From: Chloroflexota bacterium
GTDB lineage: Bacteria; Chloroflexota; Limnocylindria; P2-11E
Reading direction: 5' to 3'
DNA: 50,394 bases
NCBI GenBank assembly: GCA_005887995.1
Contig: VBJD01000028.1
Location: 1 to 50,394, forward strand
Shown piece by piece: positions 1 to 8,175 of this stretch (within the stretch, counting starts at the first letter, position 1; every line of letters starts with the position of its first letter). The position numbers were made by a program, and so were the translations under genes. A model generated the notes under the pieces. It ran no database searches, had not been told where the DNA came from, and was given only the letters and a program-made list of their open reading frames with translations.

Positions 1-2
1 CG

Positions 3-146
3 ACGACCGTGCTCGGCATCCAGCGCTGGCACTTCCGCGGGATCCTGCAGAGCCATCCGCAGCTCGCGCTCGCACTGCTGCCGATCCTGTCGCGACGCAT
101 CCGGAACGCTGAAGGCCAGCTCCCGCAACACGCCGCGCGGCACTAA
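3..146 (+). CDS. Cyclic nucleotide-binding domain protein, C-terminal fragment
   Basis: The open frame enters from the left edge and ends at TAA 144-146, leaving 47 codons. The peptide carries a Trp-His-Phe-Arg stretch, then an amphipathic helix with SHPQLALALLPILSRRIRN. This matches the last beta strand and C-helix of the cNMP-binding domain of Crp/Fnr-type proteins, where a hydrophobic residue before an HP motif is followed by LxxLxRRLR. The protein stops about 10 residues after that helix, so no helix-turn-helix follows. It is therefore a stand-alone or C-terminal sensor domain rather than a classical Crp regulator. The nearby class III cyclase makes a cAMP link attractive, but that is only inference. 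The start lies outside the window. Confidence 0.6.
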   Translation, partial: TTVLGIQRWHFRGILQSHPQLALALLPILSRRIRNAEGQLPQHAARH

Positions 147-206
147 CCAGCACCCGCTGCTACCTGTGTTGGTAAACGTCTAACTGCGCCGTGCTAGCGC
201 TCCGAC

Positions 207-737
207 TCAATCCCAGCAGTCGAATACCGACCAGCAGATCTCGTTCCGCAACCGCTGGTCGTCGAGTACGAGCTCGCGAATCGCGTCCGGGAGCTGGTCG
301 TGCTGCCACCGGCACTCGAGTCGCCCGGCGATCTCGCGCTTTCCTTCCGGGACAGCAGCACGTGCGGCCTTGATCGCATAGGCGGCCGCACCGAGCTCGT
401 GCGCCGCGACGTGTGCGACGGCTGCGGCCTGGCCAGCAGCGTACGCGGCATATCGTGCCGCTCCACTCAGGTCTCTGGCCGCGGCGTTTGCGTGGCCGGC
501 CGCGTTGCGAGCCTGGGTCATCGTGATCTCGCGGCGCACCCACGCGCGGACCTGCTCGATCGCCCGACGCGGTCGAAGGTCCTCAGGCTGAGCCGACTCG
601 AAGTGGTCGAGGACGTGCTCCGCGCACGATGCCGCCCAGAGGGCGAGCAGTTGGTGATCCGCATCGGTAAGCGTCCCACCGCGGCGGATCGTCACGAAAC
701 GACGGTCGCGGTCCTTCGGGAGGATCACACCCAGCAC
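207..737 (-). CDS. Imm-5-like putative immunity protein
   Basis: The protein has up to 176 residues and is almost wholly alpha-helical and Ala-rich. It opens with a RFVTIRRGGTLTDADH block, then a helix with WAASCAEHVL, an ARAWVRREITMTQAR segment and long AAYAAGQAAAVAHVAAHELGA-type helices. This order is characteristic of proteins annotated as putative immunity protein with an Imm-5-like domain. The family is known from polymorphic toxin systems, but many members stand alone in soil Terrabacteria with no known role. No toxin gene lies beside it. Two GTG starts are possible: 737, and 728, which is preceded at 8 nt by AAGGAG and is the better spaced. It lies downstream of the kinase gene on the same strand and converges on the truncated gene at the left edge. 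Confidence 0.65.
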   Translation of the reverse strand: MLGVILPKDRDRRFVTIRRGGTLTDADHQLLALWAASCAEHVLDHFESAQPEDLRPRRAIEQVRAWVRREITMTQARNAAGHANAAARDLSGAARYAAYAAGQAAAVAHVAAHELGAAAYAIKAARAAVPEGKREIAGRLECRWQHDQLPDAIRELVLDDQRLRNEICWSVFDCWD

Positions 738-851
738 TCCTTCCGCTCACATCAGCCCAACGTCCAGCAATGCCCGGCGCGACAACCGCTGAGAAGCGAG
801 CTTCGGAAACCCTCGCATGCGGATTACCAAACACACAAGCAGCAGGCCTAA

Positions 852-2621
852 CTAGCGCGCGGCGAGGCCGACCACCACCGAGTACGTCCCCGTGTCGCCG
901 CGCGTGCTGCGCACGCGCACGAAGTACACGCCCGCGTCGCGCGCCGTCGTGAGGAGGCTCGCACCGGCGCCGCTGTCGATGTCTTCGCTGCCGACCTGCG
1001 TGACGCCAGTGGTCGCCGAACCGAGAAAGAGCGCGACCCCGCCGGCGTTCAGTGTCTTGCCCTTCAGTTCGACGAGGATCTGCGTGTTCGCGCTGACGCC
1101 GATGCGGAACCAGTCGACATCGCTTGCGGGGTCGATGGCGCCGCCGACGAGCTGACCCGCGGTGATCAGCGTCGCTGTCTGTGGCGTGTTGCCATGATCG
1201 TCGGCGAGCGCGGTCGACGGCGTGGGGGTCGCTGTCGGCGCGACGGTCGCGGTCGGCGCAGGCGGGACCGTTGCGAACGGCGACGCCGTGACGACGACGG
1301 GGACCGTGGCCGTCGGAGCGGTCGAGGGCGTGAGGCTCGGTGCGGCGCTCGCTGTCGGCGCGGCGCTCGCTGTCGGCGCGGGAGTCTGCGTCGCGGCCGG
1401 CTGCGTGCGCGCGGCCTGCGTCTCTCCCGCGCCGGTGATGCCGCCGATGCGCACGTTCTGGCGCGCGGCGTACAGGATCGTGAGCACGATGAGCAGCACG
1501 GGAAGGATGAGCATGCGGCGGCGTCGCCACCACGGTGGCGTCCTCATCAGCGGACGCGGCGCGATGACCGCGGTCGCCGCGCCGAACGCGCTCAGCGAAG
1601 CGACCGGCGGGATCGACGTCGGCGGCGTGCTCGGGGGACGCTCGATCGGTGTGACGAGCCCAGCGGGCGACAGGATCGGGGAGTCGTGCGTCGGCGGCAT
1701 CGACACGACCGGCGGAGTGCTCGGCGGTTGCGACGGCCGTGTCGGTGCCGGTGACGCGACAACAGGCGACATCGCCGGCATCGCACCCATGCCTGCGAAC
1801 GTCGAGCCGGCGAGGGCCTTCACGAAGTCGGCGCAATGCGGGAACCGCTCCTCGGGTCGCTTCGCGAGGACGCGCAGCAGCGCCGCCTCGACGCCGGGCG
1901 GCAATGTGACGCCGAGCGTGCTCGGGATCGGCACAGGCTTGTGCACGTGTGCCATGAGCGCGGAGAGCGGGTTGTCAGCGGGGAAGGGATGGCGGCCGAC
2001 GAGCATCTGGTAGGCGATGATCCCGAGCGCGTATTGATCCGCTGCCGGACCCGCGGTCTCAGCGCCCGCCGCGCACTCCGGCGCGATGTACTCGGCGGTC
2101 CCCATGAGCGAGCCCGCCTGCGTCATCCCCGAACCCGGGCCGACGATCTTCGCGAGGCCGAAGTCGGTGAGCACCGGCGTGCCATCGTGTGACAGCAGCA
2201 CGTTCTGCGGTTTGATGTCGCGGTGCACGACGCCACGCGCGTGCGCGTAGTCAAGTGCCGCGGCGATCGGCGCGAGCAGCTGCATCGTGTAGGCGAGCGG
2301 CAACGGTGCACCGAGCTGATCCGCGAGCGTGCCGCCGTCGATGAACTCGCTGACGAGGAACGCGACGTCGCCGTCGTGCGCGAAGTCGAACGCGGTGACG
2401 ATGTTCGGATGGCGCAGCTTGCCGATCGCCTTCGCCTCCTGCGCGAAGCGTTCGGCGAACGACGCGTCACCCGCGGTCTGCGGCGGGAGCACCTTGATCG
2501 CGACGTAGCGCTGCAGCGTCGGCTGGTACGCCTTGTAGACAGAACCCATCCCGCCCGCGCCGATCTTTTCGACGAGCTCGTAGTTGCCGAGCTTGCTCCC
2601 CGGCTGCAGCGTCGCGGTCAC
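852..2621 (-). CDS. Membrane Ser/Thr protein kinase with PPC-like C-terminal domain
   Basis: The product has 589 residues. Residues 13-270 form a PknB-type kinase domain with glycine loop GAGGMGSVY (21-29), Lys43 in VAIKVL, catalytic HRDIKPQN (Asp135), DFG (Asp153) and an APE-equivalent IAPEC, so all key catalytic residues are present. Residues 275-365 are a Pro/Ser-rich juxtamembrane linker. One transmembrane helix at about 370-386 follows four Arg, putting the kinase in the cytoplasm. Outside are a Thr/Ala/Pro-rich stalk with short repeats (410-470) and a beta-rich domain (475-589) with DVDWFRI, typical of bacterial pre-peptidase C-terminal (PPC) domains. PASTA repeats are absent, so the sensor differs from cell-wall-sensing PknB. 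The GTG start overlaps the cyclase stop (GTGA), implying translational coupling. Confidence 0.93.
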   Translation of the reverse strand: MTATLQPGSKLGNYELVEKIGAGGMGSVYKAYQPTLQRYVAIKVLPPQTAGDASFAERFAQEAKAIGKLRHPNIVTAFDFAHDGDVAFLVSEFIDGGTLADQLGAPLPLAYTMQLLAPIAAALDYAHARGVVHRDIKPQNVLLSHDGTPVLTDFGLAKIVGPGSGMTQAGSLMGTAEYIAPECAAGAETAGPAADQYALGIIAYQMLVGRHPFPADNPLSALMAHVHKPVPIPSTLGVTLPPGVEAALLRVLAKRPEERFPHCADFVKALAGSTFAGMGAMPAMSPVVASPAPTRPSQPPSTPPVVSMPPTHDSPILSPAGLVTPIERPPSTPPTSIPPVASLSAFGAATAVIAPRPLMRTPPWWRRRRMLILPVLLIVLTILYAARQNVRIGGITGAGETQAARTQPAATQTPAPTASAAPTASAAPSLTPSTAPTATVPVVVTASPFATVPPAPTATVAPTATPTPSTALADDHGNTPQTATLITAGQLVGGAIDPASDVDWFRIGVSANTQILVELKGKTLNAGGVALFLGSATTGVTQVGSEDIDSGAGASLLTTARDAGVYFVRVRSTRGDTGTYSVVVGLAAR

Positions 2622-3607
2622 GACAGTTTCTCGACCTTGAACGCCTCGACCGGCGTCTTGCGGCCTTTGAGGTCGAGCGCGCCGAGCGGCGTCGTGCGCA
2701 CGCCCTTGCCCGCCGCGGCGATCACGGCCTTCGAGCAGATGACCTCACCGGGCTTCGCCTGCGCCTGCAGACGCGCGGCGACGTTCACGGTGTCGCCGAT
2801 GGCGGTGAAGTTCTGGTATTGATCGCTGCCGAGGTTCCCGACCATCGCCTCGCCGGTGTGGACGCCGACGCCGTAGCCGAGGTCCGCGCCGACATCGCGC
2901 GCCGCATCGCGCATCGCGAGCGCACCTTCAAGGGCCAGCCGTGCGTGATCGGCCTGCTCCGCCGGCGCGTTCCAGAGCGCGAGGATCGCGTCGCCCGCGA
3001 AACGATCGATCGTGCCGCCGTGCTCGCGGATCGCCTTCGCGGCGGCGCCGTGATAGCGGACGAGCAAGGTCGCGACGCGGTCCGGCGGCATGTCCTCGGC
3101 GATCGTCGTGTAGCCGCGGACGTCGGCGTGTAACACGCTCACCGTCTGCGTCCGGCCGCCGACATCGACGAACGACGGTCGGGCATTGACGAGGTCGGCG
3201 ACGCTATCACCCAGGTATCGACGGAGCGCCCCGCGCAGGCGCTCTTCGCGCTGCGCGAGCTCCTCGAGCTTCGGAGACGACGTGTCCTCGTCTGCTACGA
3301 ACACGATGCCATTAACGGCGCCGCGCTCGTCCCGCAACGGACCGGCCGTCGCCCGCAGCCGTGCCCGTCGGCCACCGGGGAGCGTCGCCTCGATGGTGCG
3401 CACGTCGGCCTTCGTTCCTTTCAACACGAGCGAAAAGACCCGCGAGGCGAGGGAGTCCCCGAAGACCTCGGTGTAGACCTTGCCGACGGCGTTGGCCTCG
3501 GTCGTCGAGAGGAGCCGCTCGGCGTTGCCGTTGAGCGACTGGATGCGTCCCTCGTTGTCCATGAGGACGACGGACGAGGGATTGAATTGAAGCAGCGCGA
3601 GGCTCAT
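2618..3607 (-). CDS. PAS domain-linked class III adenylate/guanylate cyclase
   Basis: The product has 329 residues. An N-terminal PAS-like fold (about 5-105) is followed by a short helical linker (115-140) and a class III cyclase domain (about 153-325). The two metal-binding aspartates are visible as Asp162 in LHADVRGYT and Asp206 in RFAGDAILALW. The transition-state pair is Asn275 and Arg279 in GDTVNVAARL. The protein lacks transmembrane segments and is probably cytoplasmic, dimerising through the PAS domain and making a cyclic nucleotide in response to an internal signal. I cannot settle cAMP versus cGMP from the sequence. It is first in a two-gene operon with the downstream kinase (GTGA overlap). 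A TAGAAT element at 3623-3628 (minus strand) sits 15 nt before the ATG. Confidence 0.9.
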   Translation of the reverse strand: MSLALLQFNPSSVVLMDNEGRIQSLNGNAERLLSTTEANAVGKVYTEVFGDSLASRVFSLVLKGTKADVRTIEATLPGGRRARLRATAGPLRDERGAVNGIVFVADEDTSSPKLEELAQREERLRGALRRYLGDSVADLVNARPSFVDVGGRTQTVSVLHADVRGYTTIAEDMPPDRVATLLVRYHGAAAKAIREHGGTIDRFAGDAILALWNAPAEQADHARLALEGALAMRDAARDVGADLGYGVGVHTGEAMVGNLGSDQYQNFTAIGDTVNVAARLQAQAKPGEVICSKAVIAAAGKGVRTTPLGALDLKGRKTPVEAFKVEKLS

Positions 3608-3673
3608 GCCTTCGATGCGGCGATTCTAGGAAGCCCTCGGTCCCCTGGGCAGGGGAATCGGTAGGCTTCGGCC
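3608..3673. promoter_or_regulatory. Divergent promoter region between cyclase gene and ftcD
   Basis: This 66-nt gap separates two divergent genes. On the minus strand TAGAAT (3628 down to 3623) is a good -10 element for the cyclase. On the plus strand TAGGCT (3662-3667) ends 6 nt before the GTG of ftcD, with no Shine-Dalgarno in between, so the ftcD mRNA should be leaderless. No convincing -35 hexamer is visible on either strand. Confidence 0.5.
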
Positions 3674-4570
3674 GTGCCCGCGCTCGTCGAATGCGTGCCG
3701 AACATCAGCGAAGGCCGTCGCGCGGAGGTGATCTCGCAGGTCGCGGCGGCGATCGCGGCGGTCCCGGGCGTGCGCCTGCTCGATCAAACGAGCGATGCCG
3801 ACCATCACCGCTCCGTCTTTACATTCGCCGGCGATCCGGAGGCGGTCGTCTCGGCCGCGCACGCGCTCGTCGACGTTTCGTTGCGCGAGATCGACATGCG
3901 TGCGCACAAGGGTGAGCACCCGCGACTTGGTGCGGTCGATGTCGTGCCGTTCGTCCCGATCAGTGGGATCTCGATGGAGGAGTGCGTCGCGCTCGCGCAC
4001 CGCTTCGGACGCGAGGTCGCGCAGCGTCATGGCGTGCCGGTGTACTTCTACGCGAACGCGGCCCTGCGACCTGAGCGCATGAAGCTTGGCGACATCCGCA
4101 ATAAGGTGCAGTACGAGGGCCTTGCTGAAGCGCTCGCGACGACGCACGTTCCCGACGCTGGGCCCGCGCGCTTCAATGAACGGGCCGGCGCGATCGTTGT
4201 CGGTGCGCGGCCCTTCCTCATCGCCTTCAACATCGAGCTCGACACGACCGACCTGGCACTCGCGAAGCGCATCGCGAAGGAGATCCGCGAGTCATCCGGT
4301 GGGCTGCCCGCGATCCAAGCCCTGGGATTCGCGCTGAAGGGTCCGCCGCGCGTGCAGGTGTCGATGAACGTGCTCGATTACAACAAGACCTCACTCGCGA
4401 CGGTGTGGCGCGAGGTCGAGACGCGTGCAGCTGCCGCGGGCGTGAGGGTGCTGCGGGGTGAGCTCATCGGCCTCATCCCGCTCGGTGCGGCGCTGCAGGT
4501 GACGGCTTCGGCGCTGAAGCTCGACGGCTTTGACCGGGCCCGCGTCATCGAAGCGCGTTTCCTCGAGTAA
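3674..4570 (+). CDS. ftcD: Glutamate formimidoyltransferase
   Basis: The 298-residue protein opens with ALVECVPNISEGRR, the signature of the formiminotransferase N-terminal subdomain, and continues with DQTSDADHHRSVFTFAG and HPRLGAVDVVPFVPI, both characteristic of the family. It transfers the formimino group of N-formimino-L-glutamate to tetrahydrofolate, the last step of one histidine degradation route. The length fits the single-function bacterial enzyme: the cyclodeaminase domain found in the animal protein is missing. The GTG start has no ribosome-binding site but a -10-like TAGGCT just before it. hutI follows with no gap (TAAGTG), so the two are co-translated. hutH and hutU are not in the window. 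Confidence 0.93.
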   Translation: MPALVECVPNISEGRRAEVISQVAAAIAAVPGVRLLDQTSDADHHRSVFTFAGDPEAVVSAAHALVDVSLREIDMRAHKGEHPRLGAVDVVPFVPISGISMEECVALAHRFGREVAQRHGVPVYFYANAALRPERMKLGDIRNKVQYEGLAEALATTHVPDAGPARFNERAGAIVVGARPFLIAFNIELDTTDLALAKRIAKEIRESSGGLPAIQALGFALKGPPRVQVSMNVLDYNKTSLATVWREVETRAAAAGVRVLRGELIGLIPLGAALQVTASALKLDGFDRARVIEARFLE

Positions 4571-5842
4571 GTGCGCGACGCAGCGATGAGCGAGGCCGAC
4601 CTCATCATCCGGCGCGCACGACTGCTCACGCTCGCGCCGCTCAAAGATGAACGCCCGCGCGCCGGCGTCGCGGCGGGGGACGTCGGCGCGGTCGACGACG
4701 GCTGGGTCGCGTCGCGCGACGGGGTCGTGGTCGCGACGGGACACGGCGCGACGTGGGAACGGCTCGACCGTGTGCCGTCCGCGACGATCGTCGATGCCGG
4801 GGGCGCCGTCGCGATGCCCGGCTTCGTCGATCCGCATACGCATCTCTGCTACGCGGGCCAGCGCTGGGACGAGTTCGTCACGCGGAAGAGCGGCGCGGAC
4901 TACCTCGCGGTGCTCGAACGCGGCGGCGGGATCCACGCGACGGTGCGCGCGACGCGCGAGGCAAGCGACGACGCGCTCGCGGACCTCGTGGCTCGTCGCC
5001 TTGCGACGGCCGCTTCGCTCGGCACGACGACGATCGAGGTGAAAAGCGGCTACGGCCTCGAGCCCGCGGAGGAGCTGAGGCAGCTGCGGGTCATCGCGCG
5101 CGCGGCCAAGACCTGCGCGATCGATGTCTCCCCCACGTACCTCGCGCTGCACGCTCTCCCTCGCGAGCACGCCGACGATCGCAAGGCGTTCATCGCCGAA
5201 GCCGCGGCGACGGTCGCGCTGGTCGCGAGCGAGGGTCTCGCCGAGGCGGTCGACGCGTTCGTCGAGCAGGGCGTGTTCGACACGAAGGAGGTGCGTCCGC
5301 TGGCGAAGGCGGCTCACGACGCGGGGCTCGCGGTGACGGTGCACGCGGATCAGCTGAACGACGTTGGTGCGACGGAATTCGCCGCGCGGCAGAAAGCGCG
5401 ATCGGCGGATCACGTCGCGAACGCGTCGGCGGACGGGCTGCGGGCACTCGCTCGGGCCGGCATCCCCGCCGTCCTCCTTCCCGGCAGCGCGTTCTTCGTC
5501 GGCTACACGCCGCCCGACGCTCGGCGCTTCCTCGCCGCGGACGTGCCGCTCGCGATCGCGACCGACCACAACCCCGGCACCTCGCCGCTCGTCGGCATGC
5601 CCACGGCGATCGCGCTCGCCGTGACGCTCTGCGGCATGACGCCCCATCAGGCCATCGTGGCCGCGACGATCAACGGCGCCCACGCGCTCGGCCGCGGAGA
5701 GCGCACTGGTGCGCTCGTCCGAGGGCGCCGTGCTGACCTCATCCTGTTGCGCACTGACGACGAGCGCGAGCTGGCCTACGGCCTTGGCGCGCCGCTCGTC
5801 ACCGCGGTCTTCTCCGCAGGGACGCCGATCGCGCGGGCATGA
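4571..5842 (+). CDS. hutI: Imidazolonepropionase
   Basis: This amidohydrolase hydrolyses 4-imidazolone-5-propanoate to N-formimino-L-glutamate, the substrate of the enzyme encoded immediately upstream. Diagnostic features are PGFVDPHTHLCYAGQRWDEF with the metal-binding His-x-His (89 and 91), the ERGGGIHATVRATR block, VTVHADQLND and ATDHNPGTSPL. Length (423 from the GTG, 418 from an in-frame ATG at 4586) is normal for the family. The GTG directly follows the ftcD stop, so I keep it. The ATG is an equally sensible start because the first five residues are not conserved. The gene ends 7 nt before the stop of a convergent small gene, leaving no room for a conventional terminator. Confidence 0.94.
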   Translation: MRDAAMSEADLIIRRARLLTLAPLKDERPRAGVAAGDVGAVDDGWVASRDGVVVATGHGATWERLDRVPSATIVDAGGAVAMPGFVDPHTHLCYAGQRWDEFVTRKSGADYLAVLERGGGIHATVRATREASDDALADLVARRLATAASLGTTTIEVKSGYGLEPAEELRQLRVIARAAKTCAIDVSPTYLALHALPREHADDRKAFIAEAAATVALVASEGLAEAVDAFVEQGVFDTKEVRPLAKAAHDAGLAVTVHADQLNDVGATEFAARQKARSADHVANASADGLRALARAGIPAVLLPGSAFFVGYTPPDARRFLAADVPLAIATDHNPGTSPLVGMPTAIALAVTLCGMTPHQAIVAATINGAHALGRGERTGALVRGRRADLILLRTDDERELAYGLGAPLVTAVFSAGTPIARA

Positions 5843-5849
5843 CGCGTGG

Positions 5850-6263
5850 TCATGCAGGCCCCCGGCAGTCCGGCGTGCAATATGCCGCGGGGGGGAAGAC
5901 GTGGGCGGTCACGAACTTGGCGTCCTTATCGAGTACGTCTGCGACGGACACGTGTCGCGTGATCCGATCGGACCATTCATCACCAGACACGAGCGCGCCT
6001 GGGCGTACTGTGCCGGTCACGGTAGCGGCGATCACCGCTGGCGTCACGTCAGTGCGATCCCGCGCGAGCTGCTCGACGTCGCCGGCGCGAAGGTCGAGCT
6101 CATCTGCGGACGACGCGATCACCTCGATCACGGACGTGATGTCCCAGACGGGAACGGACACGTCTCCGTCTCGGGCGCGAAGTGGGCGTACTGCTCCGCC
6201 GCGCTCAACGACACGCACGACTGGCGTTCCGTTGCGCCGCTCGAGTTCAGCGGCATCCGGCAC
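5850..6263 (-). CDS. Hypothetical protein downstream of the pirin gene
   Basis: An open frame of 137 codons from a GTG at 6263 runs to TGA at 5850. I recognise no family. The peptide is acidic, with a well-composed core (VPVWDITSVIEVIASSADEL, then DVEQLARDRTDVTPAVIAAT) that reads like a small alpha/beta regulator or antitoxin-like fold. It has a Cys-containing tail (YCTPDC). Third codon positions are GC-rich in this frame but not extreme. The frame stays open upstream into the pirin gene, so the start is uncertain; that upstream part is just a shadow of pirin. It begins 35 nt after the pirin stop on the same strand and may be co-transcribed with it. Plus-strand frames over the same DNA look like shadows. 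Confidence 0.5.
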   Translation of the reverse strand: MPDAAELERRNGTPVVRVVERGGAVRPLRARDGDVSVPVWDITSVIEVIASSADELDLRAGDVEQLARDRTDVTPAVIAATVTGTVRPGALVSGDEWSDRITRHVSVADVLDKDAKFVTAHVFPPAAYCTPDCRGPA

Positions 6264-6298
6264 GATGGACTCGACGGGCTGATCTGATGCCCCGCGAG

Positions 6299-7018
6299 CT
6301 ACGAGAGCGGCGTGTCGACCACCAGCAGCTCCGACATCTCTGACGAGCTGAGGTCCAGCCGACCCGCGCCGGTGATGTAAGCGGCGTCCCCGGTCGTCAT
6401 CGCTGTCCCGTTCGCGTCGAGCGCGCCGCTGATGAGATAGAGGTATCCGCCGCGCCGCTCGGTGAACTCGTGCGCGACGTTCTTTCCCGTGGAGAGGCGC
6501 GAGACGAACATCGACACGTCCTGCGCGACGGTGACGCCCTCGCCGTTCGCGTTCTCGGGCTTGAGGAAACGCAGCAGCCGGTCCGTGCGGTCCGCCGGTG
6601 TGAACTGCTTCTGCACCACGTCGGGCTGCAGGCCGCGCTGCGACGGCAGGATCCAGATCTGGATGAACTGCATCTCCTCGCTCTTCGAATGGTTGCGCTC
6701 CGAATGCTGCGCGCCCGACCCGAGACGCATGCGCTGCACGCCGCCCGGCTCGAGGACGCCGTCGTTGCCGAGCGAGTCCGCGTGCTCGAAGTGTCCTGCG
6801 ACGACGTACGTGATCCCCTCGATGTCGCGATGCGGATGCATCGGCCAGACCGCGCCGGCCACGAGCGTGTCGTGATTGAACACGCGCATGTAGCCGATGC
6901 CCATGTGTCTGGGGTCGCTGTACTCGTCGAACGAGAAGTGCCAACGCGCACGGAACCAGCCCCCGTCGATCTTGTAAATGGAGCGATCTGGACGGAGTTG
7001 CAGTGACGCGAGCGGCAC
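6299..7018 (-). CDS. Pirin family bicupin protein
   Basis: The 239-residue protein has the pirin N-terminal cupin with GWFRARWHFSFDEY, the metal site HPHRDIEGITYVVAGHFEHAD, and GGVQRMRLGSGAQHSERNHS, and a second, degenerate cupin after residue 140. Known relatives (YhhW, YhaK, quercetinase-type pirins) are cytoplasmic metal-binding proteins; some have quercetin 2,3-dioxygenase activity. The His-x-His and downstream Glu of the first cupin are present, so metal binding is likely. The substrate cannot be told from sequence. The GTG start lies 7 nt after TACTGT on the minus strand, with no Shine-Dalgarno. The divergent neighbour starts only 21 nt away. Confidence 0.88.
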   Translation of the reverse strand: MPLASLQLRPDRSIYKIDGGWFRARWHFSFDEYSDPRHMGIGYMRVFNHDTLVAGAVWPMHPHRDIEGITYVVAGHFEHADSLGNDGVLEPGGVQRMRLGSGAQHSERNHSKSEEMQFIQIWILPSQRGLQPDVVQKQFTPADRTDRLLRFLKPENANGEGVTVAQDVSMFVSRLSTGKNVAHEFTERRGGYLYLISGALDANGTAMTTGDAAYITGAGRLDLSSSEMSELLVVDTPLS

Positions 7019-7039
7019 CGTGACTACAGTACGCGGCTG
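7019..7039. promoter_or_regulatory. Compact bidirectional promoter with overlapping -10 elements
   Basis: Two divergent genes start 21 nt apart. The palindromic core at 7025-7031 reads TACAGTA. On the plus strand TACAGT (7025-7030) is 9 nt before ATG 7040; on the minus strand TACTGT (7031 down to 7026) is 7 nt before GTG 7018. Neither side has space for a leader with a ribosome-binding site, so both transcripts are predicted to be leaderless and to compete for polymerase. Confidence 0.4.
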
Positions 7040-7609
7040 ATGATCGCGGACATGGTGGCATGGATGGCGCCGCTGATGCGTTGGCTTCGCAGGCTAAGAC
7101 GACGGCCGTCGCAGGGTTGGCGCGCTTACGGACACGCGCGGGCTCGTCTTGTCACCGCGGGACGCGGGGAGCCCATGCCCCCGCCGCCGCCGGCGCCGCG
7201 AGAGCTCATCGAGGTGCTCGGGATCGGAAAGACGGAGGTCGTGAACGGCAAGGCGCTCACGCTGCTCTCGCTGGAACGTTACCGCGAAGGCGACCTCGTC
7301 ACCTTCCGGCTCGTTCGCAAGCGGGGACGTTTCGAGCCTGACTTCCCATCGCCGGAGATGTTCCTCGCCGTCGGGCCTGCAGCAGCGACGTCGACGCCGC
7401 GTCTGTCCGGAATGAATGGCGGCGGCGGAGGAGGGATGGAAGAGATCACGTTCCGCTACTCGTTCAGCTTCAGCCCCGGGATGCCCGACGACGCGACGGA
7501 CTGGGTCATCGAGGTGACGAAGATCGAATGGGTGCGGCCGCGCCACGGCCGACACAGACGCATCTGGTCGATCGATCACGGCCCCTGGCGCTTCATCATC
7601 AGGCCTTAG
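7040..7609 (+). CDS. Hypothetical protein with basic N-terminus and Gly-rich loop
   Basis: The 189-residue product matches no family I know. Residues 1-40 are amphipathic and Arg-rich (MRWLRRLRRRP), which could bind membrane or nucleic acid. A Pro run follows at 47-53. From about residue 55 there is a beta-rich domain containing EVLGIGKTEVVNGKALTLLS and REGDLVTFRLVRKRGRFEPD. An insert of six consecutive Gly residues precedes a final strand-rich part with FRYSFSFSPGMPDDATDWV. The length and balanced codon use support a real gene. It sits between pirin (divergent) and coaD, 40 nt upstream of coaD on the same strand. An in-frame ATG at the start of the PPPPP segment would give a shorter protein without the basic region. 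Confidence 0.6.
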   Translation: MIADMVAWMAPLMRWLRRLRRRPSQGWRAYGHARARLVTAGRGEPMPPPPPAPRELIEVLGIGKTEVVNGKALTLLSLERYREGDLVTFRLVRKRGRFEPDFPSPEMFLAVGPAAATSTPRLSGMNGGGGGGMEEITFRYSFSFSPGMPDDATDWVIEVTKIEWVRPRHGRHRRIWSIDHGPWRFIIRP

Positions 7610-7649
7610 GATTTCGCGCAGGCGTGCACTACCTGACGGAGGCGCGACC

Positions 7650-8171
7650 GTGAGCCAGCGGGTGGCCATCTACCCGGGCTCGTTCGACCCGCCCACGAAC
7701 GGCCACCTCGACATCGTCGAGCGCTCGGCGCGCCTCTTCGACCGCGTCGTCATCGGCGTGGGCCGCAACCTCGCGAAGAAGACGGTCTTCGACGCGGATC
7801 AGCGCGTGGAGCTCATGCGCGAGGCGTGCAAGAAGTGGCCGAACGTCGAGATTCGCTCTTTCGATGGCCTGCAGGTCGATTTCGCGAAGGAGTGCGGCGC
7901 GCGCTTCATCATCCGCGGCATCCGCGCGCTCTCGGACTTCGAGTTCGAGTTCGAGATGGGCAACATGAATCGCCGCCTCGCGCCCGACATCGAGATGGTC
8001 TACCTCATGACCGCGCCGGAGTACCTGTTCCTCTCGGCGTCGCGCGTGAAGGAGCTCGTCGCGTTCAGCGCTCCCATCGATTCGCTCGTCCCGCCGAACG
8101 TCGCGAAGGCGCTGAAATCGCACAAGGGCAAGGGCGGCTTCCGTACCGGCGCGACGGAGTCGAACGACTAA
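7650..8171 (+). CDS. coaD: Phosphopantetheine adenylyltransferase
   Basis: The enzyme joins ATP and 4'-phosphopantetheine to make dephospho-CoA. The nucleotidyltransferase signature is intact: YPGSFDPPTNGHLDIVERS carries the TxGH motif (Thr16, His19). The middle contains FIIRGIRALSDFEFEFEMG and the C-terminal part LSASRVKELVAF, equivalent to the family's SSSxVKE motif. Length (173) is slightly above the usual 160 because of a basic tail. The GTG start is preceded by ACGGAGG with 7 nt spacing, one of the clear Shine-Dalgarno sites in the window. It is the first gene of a tight coaD-coaX-coaBC run (gaps of 4 and 1 nt). Confidence 0.96.
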   Translation: MSQRVAIYPGSFDPPTNGHLDIVERSARLFDRVVIGVGRNLAKKTVFDADQRVELMREACKKWPNVEIRSFDGLQVDFAKECGARFIIRGIRALSDFEFEFEMGNMNRRLAPDIEMVYLMTAPEYLFLSASRVKELVAFSAPIDSLVPPNVAKALKSHKGKGGFRTGATESND

Positions 8172-8175
8172 GGCA

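Noticed and set aside
583-1836. Long minus-strand frame of 417 codons overlapping the kinase gene
   Set aside because: Its peptide is Arg/His/Asp-rich with no fold-like pattern and lies in a shifted frame of the kinase, which has full motifs. It is a high-GC shadow.
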